NCBI RefSeq assembly: GCF_030688855.1
Contig: NZ_JAUYZK010000013.1
Coordinates: 1 to 46,109, forward strand
From: Helicobacter cappadocius
GTDB taxonomy: Bacteria; Campylobacterota; Campylobacteria; Campylobacterales; Helicobacteraceae
DNA: 46,109 bases
Direction: 5' to 3'
This document shows, in pieces, positions 21,364-30,298 of this stretch. Position 1 is the stretch's first letter; every line of letters begins with the position of its first letter. The notes beneath the pieces were generated by a model that made no database searches, was not told where the DNA came from, and saw nothing but the letters and a program-made list of their open reading frames with translations. The position numbers and the translations under genes are program-made.

Positions 21364-21385
21364 AAAAAACTCTTAAAGGAACTCT

Positions 21386-21742
21386 ATGATTAAAGGTGGC
21401 AAAAAAATATTTTTTTGCTTTTTTATTTTCCCTGTTTGTATTCTTGCGCAAGAAACCAAAGATACGAGCTTTATCACAACTCAAGAATATGGAAAAAAAC
21501 TCTATGAAAATCCACGCAATATAGGTTGCATTAAATGTCATGGCAAGAATGGGGAAAGCGAAGTTATAGCAACCTATAAGACAAAAAATAAGAATAAAAT
21601 CATCAAAACTCCAAAAATAAATGATATGGATTTCGAAACATTCAAAAAAGCACTCGGGAAGGATAAAGGGATTATGCCAAAATACAACCTCACAGAAGAA
21701 GAAATCAAGGCTATTTATCTCTATATCAGCTCTAGAAAATAA
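21386..21742 (+). CDS. Monohaem c-type cytochrome
   Basis: 118 residues with a signal peptide (hydrophobic core FFCFFIFPVCILA, cleavage likely after about residue 21), haem motif C48-IK-CH52 and a plausible axial Met97 in GIMPKYNLTEEEIKAI. It is a small periplasmic class I cytochrome; the partner oxidoreductase is unknown. Helicobacter uses such proteins as electron shuttles between the bc1 complex and cbb3 oxidase or peroxidase. RBS AAAGGAAC precedes ATG 21386. It is followed 40 nt later by the YqhA gene. Confidence 0.9.
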   Translation: MIKGGKKIFFCFFIFPVCILAQETKDTSFITTQEYGKKLYENPRNIGCIKCHGKNGESEVIATYKTKNKNKIIKTPKINDMDFETFKKALGKDKGIMPKYNLTEEEIKAIYLYISSRK

Positions 21743-21782
21743 ATATTTGGTAAAATTGTATTTTTTAAACAGGGAGAGATTT

Positions 21783-22289
21783 ATGGATTTTTTACAAAAA
21801 TTATTTGAAAAAACGCTTTGGAACTCTAGACTTTTTGTGCTTTTAGCAGTTATTCTATCAATGATTGGAGCGATTTTACTTTTTATCGTCGCTAGCATTG
21901 ATATATTTAAAGCTATAGGAAATACTTACAAATACTATATGGGATTTTTAGGGGAATCAGCAGATATTCATAATGTCCTATTGCACACAATTGTAACAGC
22001 TATTGATTTGTACCTGATTGCAGTTGTGCTTTTGATTTTTTCATTTGGCTTATACGAACTCTTTATCCGAAAAATCACCATCAAAGATGATACAAGTTCA
22101 AAAGTCCTAGAAATACACACTCTTGATCAACTCAAAGATAAACTAGCCAAAGTTATTGTGATGGCTTTGATTGTGGCCTTTTTTTCAAAAGTTTTAAGCA
22201 TGGGCATAACAAATGCACAAGATATGATATTTTTTGCTTGTTCCATACTTGCTATTTGCATTGGATTGTATTTTTTACACAAGCACTAA
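21783..22289 (+). CDS. YqhA/UPF0114 family inner-membrane protein
   Basis: 168 residues with four hydrophobic segments (about 17-38, 63-90, 120-140, 145-163). The pattern RLFVLLAVILSMIGAILLF, IDLYLIAVVLLIFSFGLYELF and KVIVMALIVAFFSKVL is that of the UPF0114/YqhA family, which also occurs in H. pylori (HP0189). Function unknown; a channel or transporter role has been suggested from topology only. I use ATG 21783 with GGGAGAG upstream; the longer frame to 21621 overlaps the cytochrome gene and is an out-of-frame extension. Confidence 0.9.
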   Translation: MDFLQKLFEKTLWNSRLFVLLAVILSMIGAILLFIVASIDIFKAIGNTYKYYMGFLGESADIHNVLLHTIVTAIDLYLIAVVLLIFSFGLYELFIRKITIKDDTSSKVLEIHTLDQLKDKLAKVIVMALIVAFFSKVLSMGITNAQDMIFFACSILAICIGLYFLHKH

Positions 22290-22404
22290 TGGGATTTTTT
22301 CAGGAATTAGGATTTGGTTATAATATTTGATATAAGATTTCTCTTTCAAAGAAAATGTGAAGATTTTATGTTATAACACTCGAATATATTTTGAGGAGGA
22401 TGTT

Positions 22405-22680
22405 ATGTTTCCTTTTAGCGACAAAGAACTTCAAAAACCTGTGGAAAAATCTATTGAAAAAATTCGCCCACTGCTTACCAATGATGGGGGAGATATTAGT
22501 ATTTTAGCAATCAAAGATGCCAAAGTTTATGTAAGACTCGAGGGTGCATGTAAAACTTGCCCAAGTAGTACTCAAACTTTGAAAAATGGTATTGAAAGGC
22601 AACTCAAAGAAGATATTCATCCAGATATTGAAATCATCAATATCCGTTATGGAGAAGAAAAAAACTACCCAATATTTTAA
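22405..22680 (+). CDS. NifU-like iron-sulfur scaffold/carrier protein
   Basis: 91 residues matching the C-terminal NifU (Nfu) domain: RPLLTNDGGDISIL near 23-36 and the cluster-binding GACKTCPSSTQTLKNGIE with Cys-x-x-Cys. Nfu domains carry 4Fe-4S clusters to client apoproteins. It is the HP1492 counterpart, at the head of the murE-tal-rplY-pth block. GAGGAGG lies just upstream of ATG 22405; an in-frame ATG at 22357 lacks such a site. TATAAT at 22319-22324 is a candidate -10 for the operon. Confidence 0.93.
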   Translation: MFPFSDKELQKPVEKSIEKIRPLLTNDGGDISILAIKDAKVYVRLEGACKTCPSSTQTLKNGIERQLKEDIHPDIEIINIRYGEEKNYPIF

Positions 22681-22691
22681 AGGAGGTTTTT

Positions 22692-23306
22692 ATGCAAACC
22701 AACTTTCAAATCAACAATGATCCAAAAAAAAGAACTCTTATCAAGAAGGGATTCAAGGCTTTTGTAAATCAAGAATATAAAATAGCTCTTAGATTTTTTT
22801 CAGATGCTTTGTTTTTAGATAAAGATGATTTGAGTGCAAGAATTGGTCTCCTGCTCTCTGATATGGCAATGGATTTTCCAAGGGAAGCTTATGGATTTTA
22901 TGAGCTTTATGAAACAATGACAAACACTCAACCTCGCGTTGCAAGAGCAAAAATACAGCATCAAATTTTAGAGCTTATCAACTCTTTTGATGCTAATTTG
23001 GATAAAATGAGCACTGTGATTTCAAACGAAGATAATGCAGAAGCTGAGAATATTGATGGTATTTTGTATCCAGATTTTAAAAAAATATGTCAAAACAAAA
23101 ATTTCAAAGAGGTGTTTGAGAATCTGATATTTAGCACAAAAATCGTTTTCACAAACAAAAATGATTTTTATGATTTTTTGGATCTTTTGGTAGAAAATAA
23201 TTTTTATGAGATGTCCATCAGCTATATCGAAAATATGCCAGGTGTGGCCATATATGATACAAAAATCCGTAAAATTCTCCAAAAGGCGGTAAATAAAACA
23301 AAGTGA
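22692..23306 (+). CDS. TPR-like hypothetical protein (HP1493-like)
   Basis: 204 residues, cytosolic, helical. Residues 16-50 (KKGFKAFVNQEYKIALRFFSDALFLDKDD) form a recognisable tetratricopeptide-like unit; the rest has no motif I recognise. GGAGG precedes the ATG. Conserved between the nifU-like and murE genes in Helicobacter, so a link to cell-wall or Fe-S biology is possible but unproven. Its TGA overlaps the GTG of murE by 4 nt. Confidence 0.83.
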   Translation: MQTNFQINNDPKKRTLIKKGFKAFVNQEYKIALRFFSDALFLDKDDLSARIGLLLSDMAMDFPREAYGFYELYETMTNTQPRVARAKIQHQILELINSFDANLDKMSTVISNEDNAEAENIDGILYPDFKKICQNKNFKEVFENLIFSTKIVFTNKNDFYDFLDLLVENNFYEMSISYIENMPGVAIYDTKIRKILQKAVNKTK

Positions 23307-24649
23307 AGATACAAAAACGCATTGAGTATAATGGAAAAATATATAATTTTTTGAGTGATGATTCTAGGGATGTGATAAACAATTCTGATAGTTTGTTTGT
23401 CCATACCAAGCAAAACAGCTCATTTGTAAATGAAGTCAAAAAACACAAATTGGATATTTTACAAGCAAGAGATCTCAAAAAATACTTTAAGATGACCCCA
23501 AAAATCATAGGTATTACAGGTACAAATGGCAAAACAACAACTGCTGCAATCATTTACTCTATCTTATTAGATATGGGTTATTTAGTCGCATTGCTTGGGA
23601 CGAGAGGATTTTTTATAAATGACAAAGAAATCAAACCAAAGGGTCTTACTACGCCTAGTATTTTAGAGCTTTATGAAGATATTGAACACGCAGCCCAGCT
23701 AGAATGTGAATATTTTGTAATGGAAGTAAGCTCACATGCGATTGAACAAGAACGTATCGAAGGATTAGATTTTCTAGCCAAAATCCTCACAAATATCACT
23801 AGCGATCATCTAGATTATCACAAGACACTTGAAGAATATATTCGCATAAAAAATAGTTTTTTTGCAGATGAAGGAATCAAAATCATCAATAGAGATGAGA
23901 ACAAAGCACTCTATAATCCCATCAACTCCTATAGCTATGCGATAAATTCAAAGGCAAATCTCTGTGTGAGTGCTTACTCTCCCAAAAAAGGTATCCATGC
24001 ACATATTATCTGGAGAGAAAGTCTAAGAGAAAATCATTTTGAAGAGACTTTTGTAGATTCTTCCTTATATGGAGTTCATAATCTCTACAATATCTTAGGA
24101 GCGATAACTTGTGTTAAGATTATCACCCAAAGACCACTAGAAGAAATCGCTACAAAATTGGAGAATTTTGCTGGAGTAAGTGGCAGAATGGAAGTTGTTT
24201 CGCAATCACCTCTGATTATAGTTGATTTTGCTCATACTCACGATGGAATGAAACAAATTTTTGAAAGCTTTAAATCAAAAAATATTTCTGTTGTTTTTGG
24301 TGCTGGAGGAGATAGAGATAAGAGTAAAAGATCTAAAATGGGAGAATGTGCATCTAGCTACGCTCAAAAAATCTACATCACATCAGACAACCCAAGATCT
24401 GAAGATCCCCAAAGCATTATTGAGGATATTTTAAAAGGCATTCCTGAAAATCTGGCGCATCCAATCATTACAACAATTGATAGAAAAAAAGCTATCCAAA
24501 AAGCTATAGATGACTTAGAAGATAATGATGTTTTGCTTGTTTTGGGAAAAGGTGATGAGACTTATCAGATTATAGGCAATCAAAAAATCCATTTTGATGA
24601 TAGAGAAATCATCAGAGAATACTTAAATCCAAGAAAAGGAATCAAATGA
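23303..24649 (+). CDS. murE: UDP-N-acetylmuramoyl-tripeptide synthetase (meso-diaminopimelate adding)
   Basis: Adds the third residue to UDP-MurNAc-L-Ala-D-Glu in peptidoglycan synthesis. Mur ligase ATP loop GTNGKTTT at 73-80; the specificity motif DNPR in TSDNPRSEDP near 352 indicates meso-diaminopimelate rather than lysine. 448 residues, like H. pylori MurE (HP1494). The start is GTG 23303, nested in the stop of the preceding gene (GTGA), and its own stop overlaps the tal ATG (ATGA). Confidence 0.96.
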   Translation: MKIQKRIEYNGKIYNFLSDDSRDVINNSDSLFVHTKQNSSFVNEVKKHKLDILQARDLKKYFKMTPKIIGITGTNGKTTTAAIIYSILLDMGYLVALLGTRGFFINDKEIKPKGLTTPSILELYEDIEHAAQLECEYFVMEVSSHAIEQERIEGLDFLAKILTNITSDHLDYHKTLEEYIRIKNSFFADEGIKIINRDENKALYNPINSYSYAINSKANLCVSAYSPKKGIHAHIIWRESLRENHFEETFVDSSLYGVHNLYNILGAITCVKIITQRPLEEIATKLENFAGVSGRMEVVSQSPLIIVDFAHTHDGMKQIFESFKSKNISVVFGAGGDRDKSKRSKMGECASSYAQKIYITSDNPRSEDPQSIIEDILKGIPENLAHPIITTIDRKKAIQKAIDDLEDNDVLLVLGKGDETYQIIGNQKIHFDDREIIREYLNPRKGIK

Positions 24650-25626
24650 CGAACGATGTTAAAAATTTCAGTCTATGGTGTGATTTTATAGAAAGAGATT
24701 TTTTAAAAAAAGACTTCAAATCCCTCATTCCAAAAATATTGGGAGCTACAAGCAATCCAAGCATTTTTGCAAATTCAATCTTAAACTCTCCTGCATATAA
24801 AGCTCAAATATCTTCTATGAAGGGGAATAATCCAAAATCAATATACGAAGCCCTAGCCATAGAAGATGTGAAAATGGCAGCATCTATTCTTTTTCCGCTG
24901 TGGCAAGAAAATAAAGACAATGGTTATATCAGTATCGAAATTGATCCACTTTTGGGAGAAAATGCGGGAGAAAGCATAGATGAGGGTAAAAGACTATTTA
25001 AATCTATTCAAGCTCCAAATGTAATGATAAAAGTCCCTGCCACAGAGGCTGGATATGAAGTAATGTATGAACTTCACAAGAATAATATCCCTGTAAATGC
25101 TACCTTGATATTTTCACCTATACAGGCTAAAAATTGTGCCGATGCTTTTAAAAATGCTCGAAAAAATACTCCCTCAAATCAAAGTCGATCTGTCATAAGC
25201 GTGTTTGTTTCACGTTTTGATAGGGCTGTTGAAGAACATTTGAAAAATACTCCTGAACTGCAGACAAAGCTCGGTATCTACAACGCGATAGAATGCTATA
25301 ATCTTATTGAAGAATATGACGATCCGCTCATTAGAACATTGTTTGCCTCTACTGGGGTAAAAGGAGATAAATTACCAAAAAATTACTATATTGATATGTT
25401 GTATTTGCCTCATTGTGTCAATACAGCTCCATTAGACTCAATTAAAGCCTATTTAGACAACAAAGAATCCATAACTCAAATTCCTCTTGATAAAGAGTCT
25501 GTAAAAAAAGGAATTCAGGCGATAATCAATGCAGGAGTGGATATTCAAAATCTGTATAAAACTTTATTAAAAGAAGGTTTAGAGGCTTTTGAAAAATCTT
25601 TTGAAGATTTATTACGTAGTATCTGA
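24646..25626 (+). CDS. tal: Transaldolase
   Basis: Transfers a dihydroxyacetone unit between sugar phosphates in the non-oxidative pentose phosphate pathway. The Schiff-base lysine sits in [11 protein letters not shown] near residue 131, with [13 protein letters not shown] near 29-41 and [11 protein letters not shown] near 154-164. 326 residues, as in the Campylobacter/Helicobacter form (HP1495). Coupled to murE by ATGA overlap; rpiB at 18420 acts in the same pathway. Confidence 0.95.
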   Translation: MTNDVKNFSLWCDFIERDFLKKDFKSLIPKILGATSNPSIFANSILNSPAYKAQISSMKGNNPKSIYEALAIEDVKMAASILFPLWQENKDNGYISIEIDPLLGENAGESIDEGKRLFKSIQAPNVMIKVPATEAGYEVMYELHKNNIPVNATLIFSPIQAKNCADAFKNARKNTPSNQSRSVISVFVSRFDRAVEEHLKNTPELQTKLGIYNAIECYNLIEEYDDPLIRTLFASTGVKGDKLPKNYYIDMLYLPHCVNTAPLDSIKAYLDNKESITQIPLDKESVKKGIQAIINAGVDIQNLYKTLLKEGLEAFEKSFEDLLRSI

Positions 25627-25668
25627 ATTACCAAAATCTAATATTTGAAAAATTAAGGCTTTTTTCGA

Positions 25669-25674
25669 TACAAT
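25669..25674 (+). promoter_or_regulatory. Candidate -10 box for rplY
   Basis: TACAAT 36 nt before the rplY ATG, in the 83-nt gap after tal. A dedicated promoter would fit the known stress-linked expression of the L25/CTC family. No convincing -35 is visible, as usual in Helicobacter. Confidence 0.4.
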
Positions 25675-25709
25675 CCGTGTTCTTATTATCAACAAAAAAA
25701 GGAAATAAA

Positions 25710-26246
25710 ATGTTAGAAGGAAAAATTAGAGAGAGTATTTCAAAGGCAAGCACAAAAGCCTTAAGGAATGATGGTTATCTAATTGCCAATATTTACGGCA
25801 AGGGAACCAAAAATATTCATTGTGCTTTTAAGGCAAATGAATTTATCAAGGCACTCAAAACAAAAACAGCCTTGATATTCCCAGTAAAAATAGGCTCTGA
25901 AACATTTGAAGTAGTCGTACAAGAATATCAAAAAGATCCTGTTACTAGCAATCTTATGCATGTTGATTTGCTTTTGGCACAAAAAGGTATCGTTTCAAGA
26001 TATAAAGTTCCTGTAAAAATCAGTGGAACGCCAGTAGGACTTAAAAATAAAGGTGTTCTATTATTTTCAAAAAAACGAATCACCGTCGAAGCTGCTCCTG
26101 AAAAACTTCCAGCAAGTTATGATATTGATGTTTCAAAACTTGATGTCGGAGATTCTGTTCTTGTGAGAGATTTGACAGAAAAAGCCGATGTGAAAATCAT
26201 AGAAAATCCATCTGTTGCTGTTGTGGGCGTCATAAAAGCCAAGTAA
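25710..26246 (+). CDS. rplY: 50S ribosomal protein L25 / general stress protein CTC
   Basis: The two-domain CTC form of L25: the N-terminal 5S-rRNA-binding domain (about 1-95, [20 protein letters not shown]) plus the beta-rich C-terminal TL5 domain (about 96-178, [33 protein letters not shown]). 178 residues. Starts at ATG 25710 behind AAAAAAAGGAAAT; the upstream GTG frame start at 25677 is unsupported. HP1496 counterpart, followed 8 nt later by pth. Confidence 0.95.
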   Translation: MLEGKIRESISKASTKALRNDGYLIANIYGKGTKNIHCAFKANEFIKALKTKTALIFPVKIGSETFEVVVQEYQKDPVTSNLMHVDLLLAQKGIVSRYKVPVKISGTPVGLKNKGVLLFSKKRITVEAAPEKLPASYDIDVSKLDVGDSVLVRDLTEKADVKIIENPSVAVVGVIKAK

Positions 26247-26254
26247 CCTAAAAG

Positions 26255-26830
26255 ATGTCACCTATTCTCATAGCGGGTTTAGGAAATCCGGGTAGTAAAT
26301 ACGAACATACTAGACATAATATCGGTTTTGATATTTTAGATTCTCTAGCTCATTCATTGGGTGTAGGGTTTGAACCCTTCCCCAAATTTCAAGCATTCAT
26401 TGCAAAGCTTCCCTCAAAAGAGATTATTCTTATTAAACCTCAAACATTTATGAATTTATCAGGCAACTCTATAGCCCCTGTGATGAATTTTTATAAGATA
26501 AGCACCCTTTTGGTTATCCATGATGATCTAGATCTGCAACTAGGATGTATTCGATTTAAACAAGGTGGCTCAAGTGGCGGACACAATGGACTTAAATCTA
26601 TTGATAGCTCATTTGGTAATAACTACTATCGCTTGCGTTTTGGCATCAGTAGAAGTGAAAAAATACCTGTGATTGATTATGTGCTCCAAAAATTTACTCC
26701 TCAAGAATCTGATAAAATACCTTCGCTCCTAGAGCACTGTGTGGAATCTATAAAATTCTTTATTGACAAAAAAGATTTTTTACTACTCCAAAACAAGTTT
26801 ACACAAAACATCAAAAACGAGGTCATCTAA
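26255..26830 (+). CDS. pth: Peptidyl-tRNA hydrolase
   Basis: Releases peptides from stalled peptidyl-tRNA. Seen: GLGNPGSKYEHTRHNIGFD with the catalytic His near residue 21, PQTFMNLSG, and HDDLDL with the catalytic Asp near 90. 191 residues. Located directly between rplY and lptF as in HP1497; its stop TAA is immediately followed by the lptF ATG. Confidence 0.97.
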   Translation: MSPILIAGLGNPGSKYEHTRHNIGFDILDSLAHSLGVGFEPFPKFQAFIAKLPSKEIILIKPQTFMNLSGNSIAPVMNFYKISTLLVIHDDLDLQLGCIRFKQGGSSGGHNGLKSIDSSFGNNYYRLRFGISRSEKIPVIDYVLQKFTPQESDKIPSLLEHCVESIKFFIDKKDFLLLQNKFTQNIKNEVI

Positions 26831-27895
26831 ATGCTTTTTAGATTTGTGGGATACTACTATCTAAAATATTTTTTGATTGTTTTTTGTGCATTAGAAATGT
26901 TTTTTATCAGTATTGATAGTCTCAAATATGTAGATAAATTTCCAGATTCCGCAAACCTTGCGATACTATTTTTTGTCTATGATGCACTTTATGCCGTCAA
27001 CTATACTTTGCCAATTTCCTTGCTTTTGGGGATGGTAATTTTTTATATCACTATGATAAAAGCGAATCAATACACTGCGTTGTTAGCTATTGGATTTTCC
27101 AAAAAAGCAGTTTTAAAGCCTATCATTATTATTAGTTTATTTTTTAGTTTAGTTTATATTGGTTTAAATGCCACACCTTTTGTATATGCTCAAGAAAAAG
27201 CAGAATCTATTATCTATCAAGGTAATTTCTCAAATACTAGCGAGGACTTACTGGTAAAATACGGAGAAGATTATGTATATTTTGGTAAAATTTTCCCCTT
27301 ATTGCAAAAAGCTCAAGATATAAAGATTTTTCAACTAAAAAATTACTTTCTAAGTTCTTTTACACAGGCTAATACTGCCTATTTTGAAAATGGGTATTGG
27401 GTTTTACAGGATGTTAATATTTCAACCTTGCCAGATATTTTTAAGCTAGGAGGAAAGGGACTTGAAACCAAGCATCTTGATGAGCTCAAAATTCTAAAAG
27501 GTTTTCGCCCTAAAATATTAGATACCATTTACCAAAACAAACCCTCTGTATCAATTGTAGATGCAATTCAATCAGTGATTATTCTTAAAAATCAAAATGC
27601 AGGGAGTGAAAAAGTTAGATCGATGCTTTATAGCTTTATCTTGATTCCGCTTTTTGTTCCTTTTACTGCAATGATTATTGCTTATTATACCCCGAGTTTG
27701 GCAAGGTATGGAAATCTCGCATTGCTTAGTTTTGGATTTATCGTGATTTCTCTAGTAATTTGGGGGTTATTTTTTGCACTAGGAAAGCTAAGTATTAGTG
27801 GATTATTTTTACCAGAAGTGGGGATATTAGCCCCACTTATTATTCTTGCTATTATTGGATTATGGTATTTTAAGAAAATCAATAACCGCACATAA
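26831..27895 (+). CDS. LptF/LptG family lipopolysaccharide export permease
   Basis: 354 residues: two N-terminal transmembrane helices (about 10-30, 55-80) plus one near 95-115, a periplasmic beta-jellyroll (about 125-250) and three C-terminal helices (about 268-350), the layout of LptF/G. These permeases pull LPS from the inner membrane and pass it to LptC/LptA with LptB2 as motor. Which of the pair this is cannot be settled here; the partner and lptB are outside the window. HP1498 counterpart. Converges on mrp with 1 nt between the stops. Confidence 0.9.
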   Translation: MLFRFVGYYYLKYFLIVFCALEMFFISIDSLKYVDKFPDSANLAILFFVYDALYAVNYTLPISLLLGMVIFYITMIKANQYTALLAIGFSKKAVLKPIIIISLFFSLVYIGLNATPFVYAQEKAESIIYQGNFSNTSEDLLVKYGEDYVYFGKIFPLLQKAQDIKIFQLKNYFLSSFTQANTAYFENGYWVLQDVNISTLPDIFKLGGKGLETKHLDELKILKGFRPKILDTIYQNKPSVSIVDAIQSVIILKNQNAGSEKVRSMLYSFILIPLFVPFTAMIIAYYTPSLARYGNLALLSFGFIVISLVIWGLFFALGKLSISGLFLPEVGILAPLIILAIIGLWYFKKINNRT

Positions 27896-27896
27896 T

Positions 27897-29003
27897 TTAG
27901 TGCAGATGAGAATTGTCTTTTGTGGGTTGTATATTTTTATTATCCGCCAAAGACTCACGCTCTACCTTATTTAAAAACTCAATGATAGAAATAGAAGCTT
28001 TCACATAAGCTTTACTACTAAGTGAGTTAGGTTCAAAAAATACGATGGGTTTGCCGCTATCTCCACTCTCACGAACTTTAGGTTCTAAAGGAATCTGTGC
28101 GATAATGTTAGTGCTATATGAATCTGCTAAAACTTGAGAAGTCCCTTTGCCAAAAATATCATACTCTTTGCCACAGTCTGGGCAAATAAACCCACTCATA
28201 TTCTCAACAATTCCAGCAATAGGGATATGCAACTTCACAAACATATCCAAACTTCTTGCACTATCATCTAAGCTAACTTGTTGCGGGGTTGTCACAGTTA
28301 TCCCTGCACTCACAGGAACACTTTGAGCCATGCTCAGCTGTGCATCACCTGTACCTGGTGGCATATCAATAACCAAAATATCTAGATCGCTCCAAATTAC
28401 ATCAGTGAGCATTTGTTCAATCGCTCTCATTAACATAGGACCTCGCCAAATCAGGCTTTGCCCCTCTTCATATAAAACTCCCATACTCATCATCTCTACA
28501 CCAAAGGCTTTTAATGGAATGAGTTTTTTTCCACTAGAATCAACTTGAGGTTTAGATGTGTTCAAACCCAACATTCTAGGGATATTTGGACCATAAACAT
28601 CAGCATCAAGCAATCCTACCTTTTTGCCTTGTTGTGCTAATGCAATAGCAAGGTTGGCACTAGTAGTACTTTTGCCCACACCACCCTTTCCAGAACTCAC
28701 CATCACAAAATGTTTGATTTGGGGAGCTAAATTTTTAGTACTAGGTGTTTTAGGAGTAGCTTTTGGAGGGGTTTTAATATCAATATGAATATTTTTAATC
28801 CCCAAAGCTTCTAGTTTAGATTTTACCTCATTATTGAGTGTTTGAGCCACTTCATCAGAGCTTGAAGGAATGTCTAACAAAAGTCCGAGTTTGTCTTCGT
28901 GCAACGTAATATTCTTGACAAAACCAAAACTGACAATATCTTTTTCAAAATTCGGATATATAACCGTCTTTAATACTTCTAATACCTTATCTTGCGTGAT
29001 CAT
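27897..29003 (-). CDS. mrp: Iron-sulfur cluster carrier protein Mrp/ApbC
   Basis: P-loop NTPase that carries Fe-S clusters to apoproteins. N-terminal MIP18/DUF59-type domain (about 1-85), then [17 protein letters not shown] with the deviant Walker A near 102-112, [12 protein letters not shown] near 208, and the cluster-bridging CPDC near 266-269. 368 residues, matching Helicobacter Mrp (HP0207). The upstream gap 29004-29162 is AT-rich and likely holds its promoter; beyond it lie the restriction-modification remnants. Confidence 0.95.
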   Translation of the reverse strand: MITQDKVLEVLKTVIYPNFEKDIVSFGFVKNITLHEDKLGLLLDIPSSSDEVAQTLNNEVKSKLEALGIKNIHIDIKTPPKATPKTPSTKNLAPQIKHFVMVSSGKGGVGKSTTSANLAIALAQQGKKVGLLDADVYGPNIPRMLGLNTSKPQVDSSGKKLIPLKAFGVEMMSMGVLYEEGQSLIWRGPMLMRAIEQMLTDVIWSDLDILVIDMPPGTGDAQLSMAQSVPVSAGITVTTPQQVSLDDSARSLDMFVKLHIPIAGIVENMSGFICPDCGKEYDIFGKGTSQVLADSYSTNIIAQIPLEPKVRESGDSGKPIVFFEPNSLSSKAYVKASISIIEFLNKVERESLADNKNIQPTKDNSHLH

Positions 29004-29162
29004 TATCTTCCTTAAATATCAAATTTTATAAACCTTATAATAAATAAATCTTAACAAAAAATAAATGCTTTGTAATTGTATATCCAATCCGATAAAACTA
29101 TAGAATAAATCCATACGAAGATATTTAGAAAATAATCTCATGAATAATGTTTCATTTTTTAA

Positions 29163-29448
29163 TCACCATTGTTTGTTGATATAAAAAATATTTTCTGGCT
29201 TACTTTGAAGTTGAATATCGAATTTTAAACTCGGTTCGATTTTTGAACTTGCATTATGTATTCTAAATGAAATTGACCATCCATTATCCATTGTGAGAAT
29301 AACTGTCGTTTTTGAATTATTTTTAAAAGCTATTTCAATAATTCTCGTTGGCAGTTCAATCTCGGGAATAATAATCTTTGGAGACATATTTTTTCGCCAC
29401 TTGATTTAATGTGCCAAACCAAATATTACCAAAATCAAGATGTGCTGA
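29163..29448 (-). pseudogene. HaeIII-type restriction endonuclease remnant (two short blocks, frameshifted)
   Basis: Two blocks survive. The distal one (29163-29387) reads IEPSLKFDIQLQSKPENIF at its end after GWSISFRIHNASS, and resembles the C-terminus of the HaeIII endonuclease family as I remember it. The proximal one (about 29390-29448) reads AHLDFGNIWFGTLNQVAK, resembling a mid-protein DFG-x-x-WFG segment of the same family. The two are in different frames, with the shift at the six-T run 29389-29394. The N-terminal part of the enzyme is missing altogether and the region between the blocks appears deleted, so no active nuclease is possible. The family call rests on recalled sequence similarity. 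Confidence 0.7.
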
Positions 29449-30273
29449 TAAACGTCTATACTTCTCTTCATAACCTGGTTCAAAAATTCGTTTATTTTCA
29501 GAAATAAGTCTCATTTTCAGAGCTTGAAGATGAGTAGGAGCATGACGACCACCTGCTTGAATAGTAAAAGACGGTTCATCCCATGATCTAACACGATTTC
29601 TTGACATATAGATACTAGAAAAACCTCCGTTCATATATTCGTGATTTGAGACTTCTAGTTCCTCCCCATTTGTTTTATTTTTTTCTTTTGCTGGTTTTGG
29701 AACACATAAATCCGAAATTGCATCTCTTAAGGTTAGTTTGCCCATAATTGGAGAAGGAAATTCAAATTTCTTCGACATATCCTTGCGGTATCCAACAATA
29801 ATAACTCTTAAGCGATTTCTGGCACACCATAATCATTTGCATCAAGCAATTTCCAAGAAATGTTATAGCAAGATTCTTCAAACTGGGAAAGAAAATATTC
29901 AAATGCTACTTTATGCTTAGGATGTAAAATTCCAGATACATTTCTGCTAGAAAAAATTTTGGTTGTTTGTCTTTTAAAATTCTAATGTAATCAAGAAATA
30001 GTCGACCTCTTTCATCTTTAATTCCTTTGCCAACTCCCGCCTCACTCCAACTTTGACAGGGTGGTCCCCCGATAATTCCATCGCAATCAGGAATTTCTTT
30101 AGACGAAATATTTATAATATTTCGTCTATCCAATCTACATTTAGGAAAATTATATTCAAAAGTATCCCAAATTTTCTTATCAAACTCATTTGCCCAAACA
30201 GTAAAAAACCAGCTTTTTCAAACCCAAGATCTAAGCCACCTGCTCCAGAAAATAGCGATACGATTTTGAACAC
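29446..30273 (-). pseudogene. Cytosine-C5 DNA methyltransferase remnant, M.HaeIII-like (GGCC), with three frameshifts and lost C-terminus
   Basis: Reading across frames, the order is: GTG start 30273, motif [20 protein letters not shown], frameshift near 30203-30208, catalytic motif [14 protein letters not shown], motif V region FFLAE, frameshift near 29941-29943, a block ending NDYGVPE, frameshift near 29816-29818, motif VIII-like RLRVIIVGYRKD, target-recognition region ending SSIYMSRNRVRSWDEPSFT and YRRLS. There it joins endonuclease sequence, so motifs IX-X (ending in the conserved GNAVP) are absent. Similarity to M.HaeIII is strong over the PCQSWSE and MSRNRVR-W-EP blocks. The start lies 26 nt past thiC with AGGG upstream. 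Confidence 0.85.
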
Positions 30274-30298
30274 GTTATACCCTAACCCTCATTTTTAA

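Noticed and set aside
21335-21898. 187-codon minus-strand frame
   Set aside because: It is antisense to the cytochrome c and YqhA genes, which have haem motif, signal peptide and family similarity; Phe/Ile/Cys-rich shadow.
30053-30298. 81-codon plus-strand frame opposite the methyltransferase remnant
   Set aside because: Antisense of motif I and motif IV of the methyltransferase; no independent coding sign.
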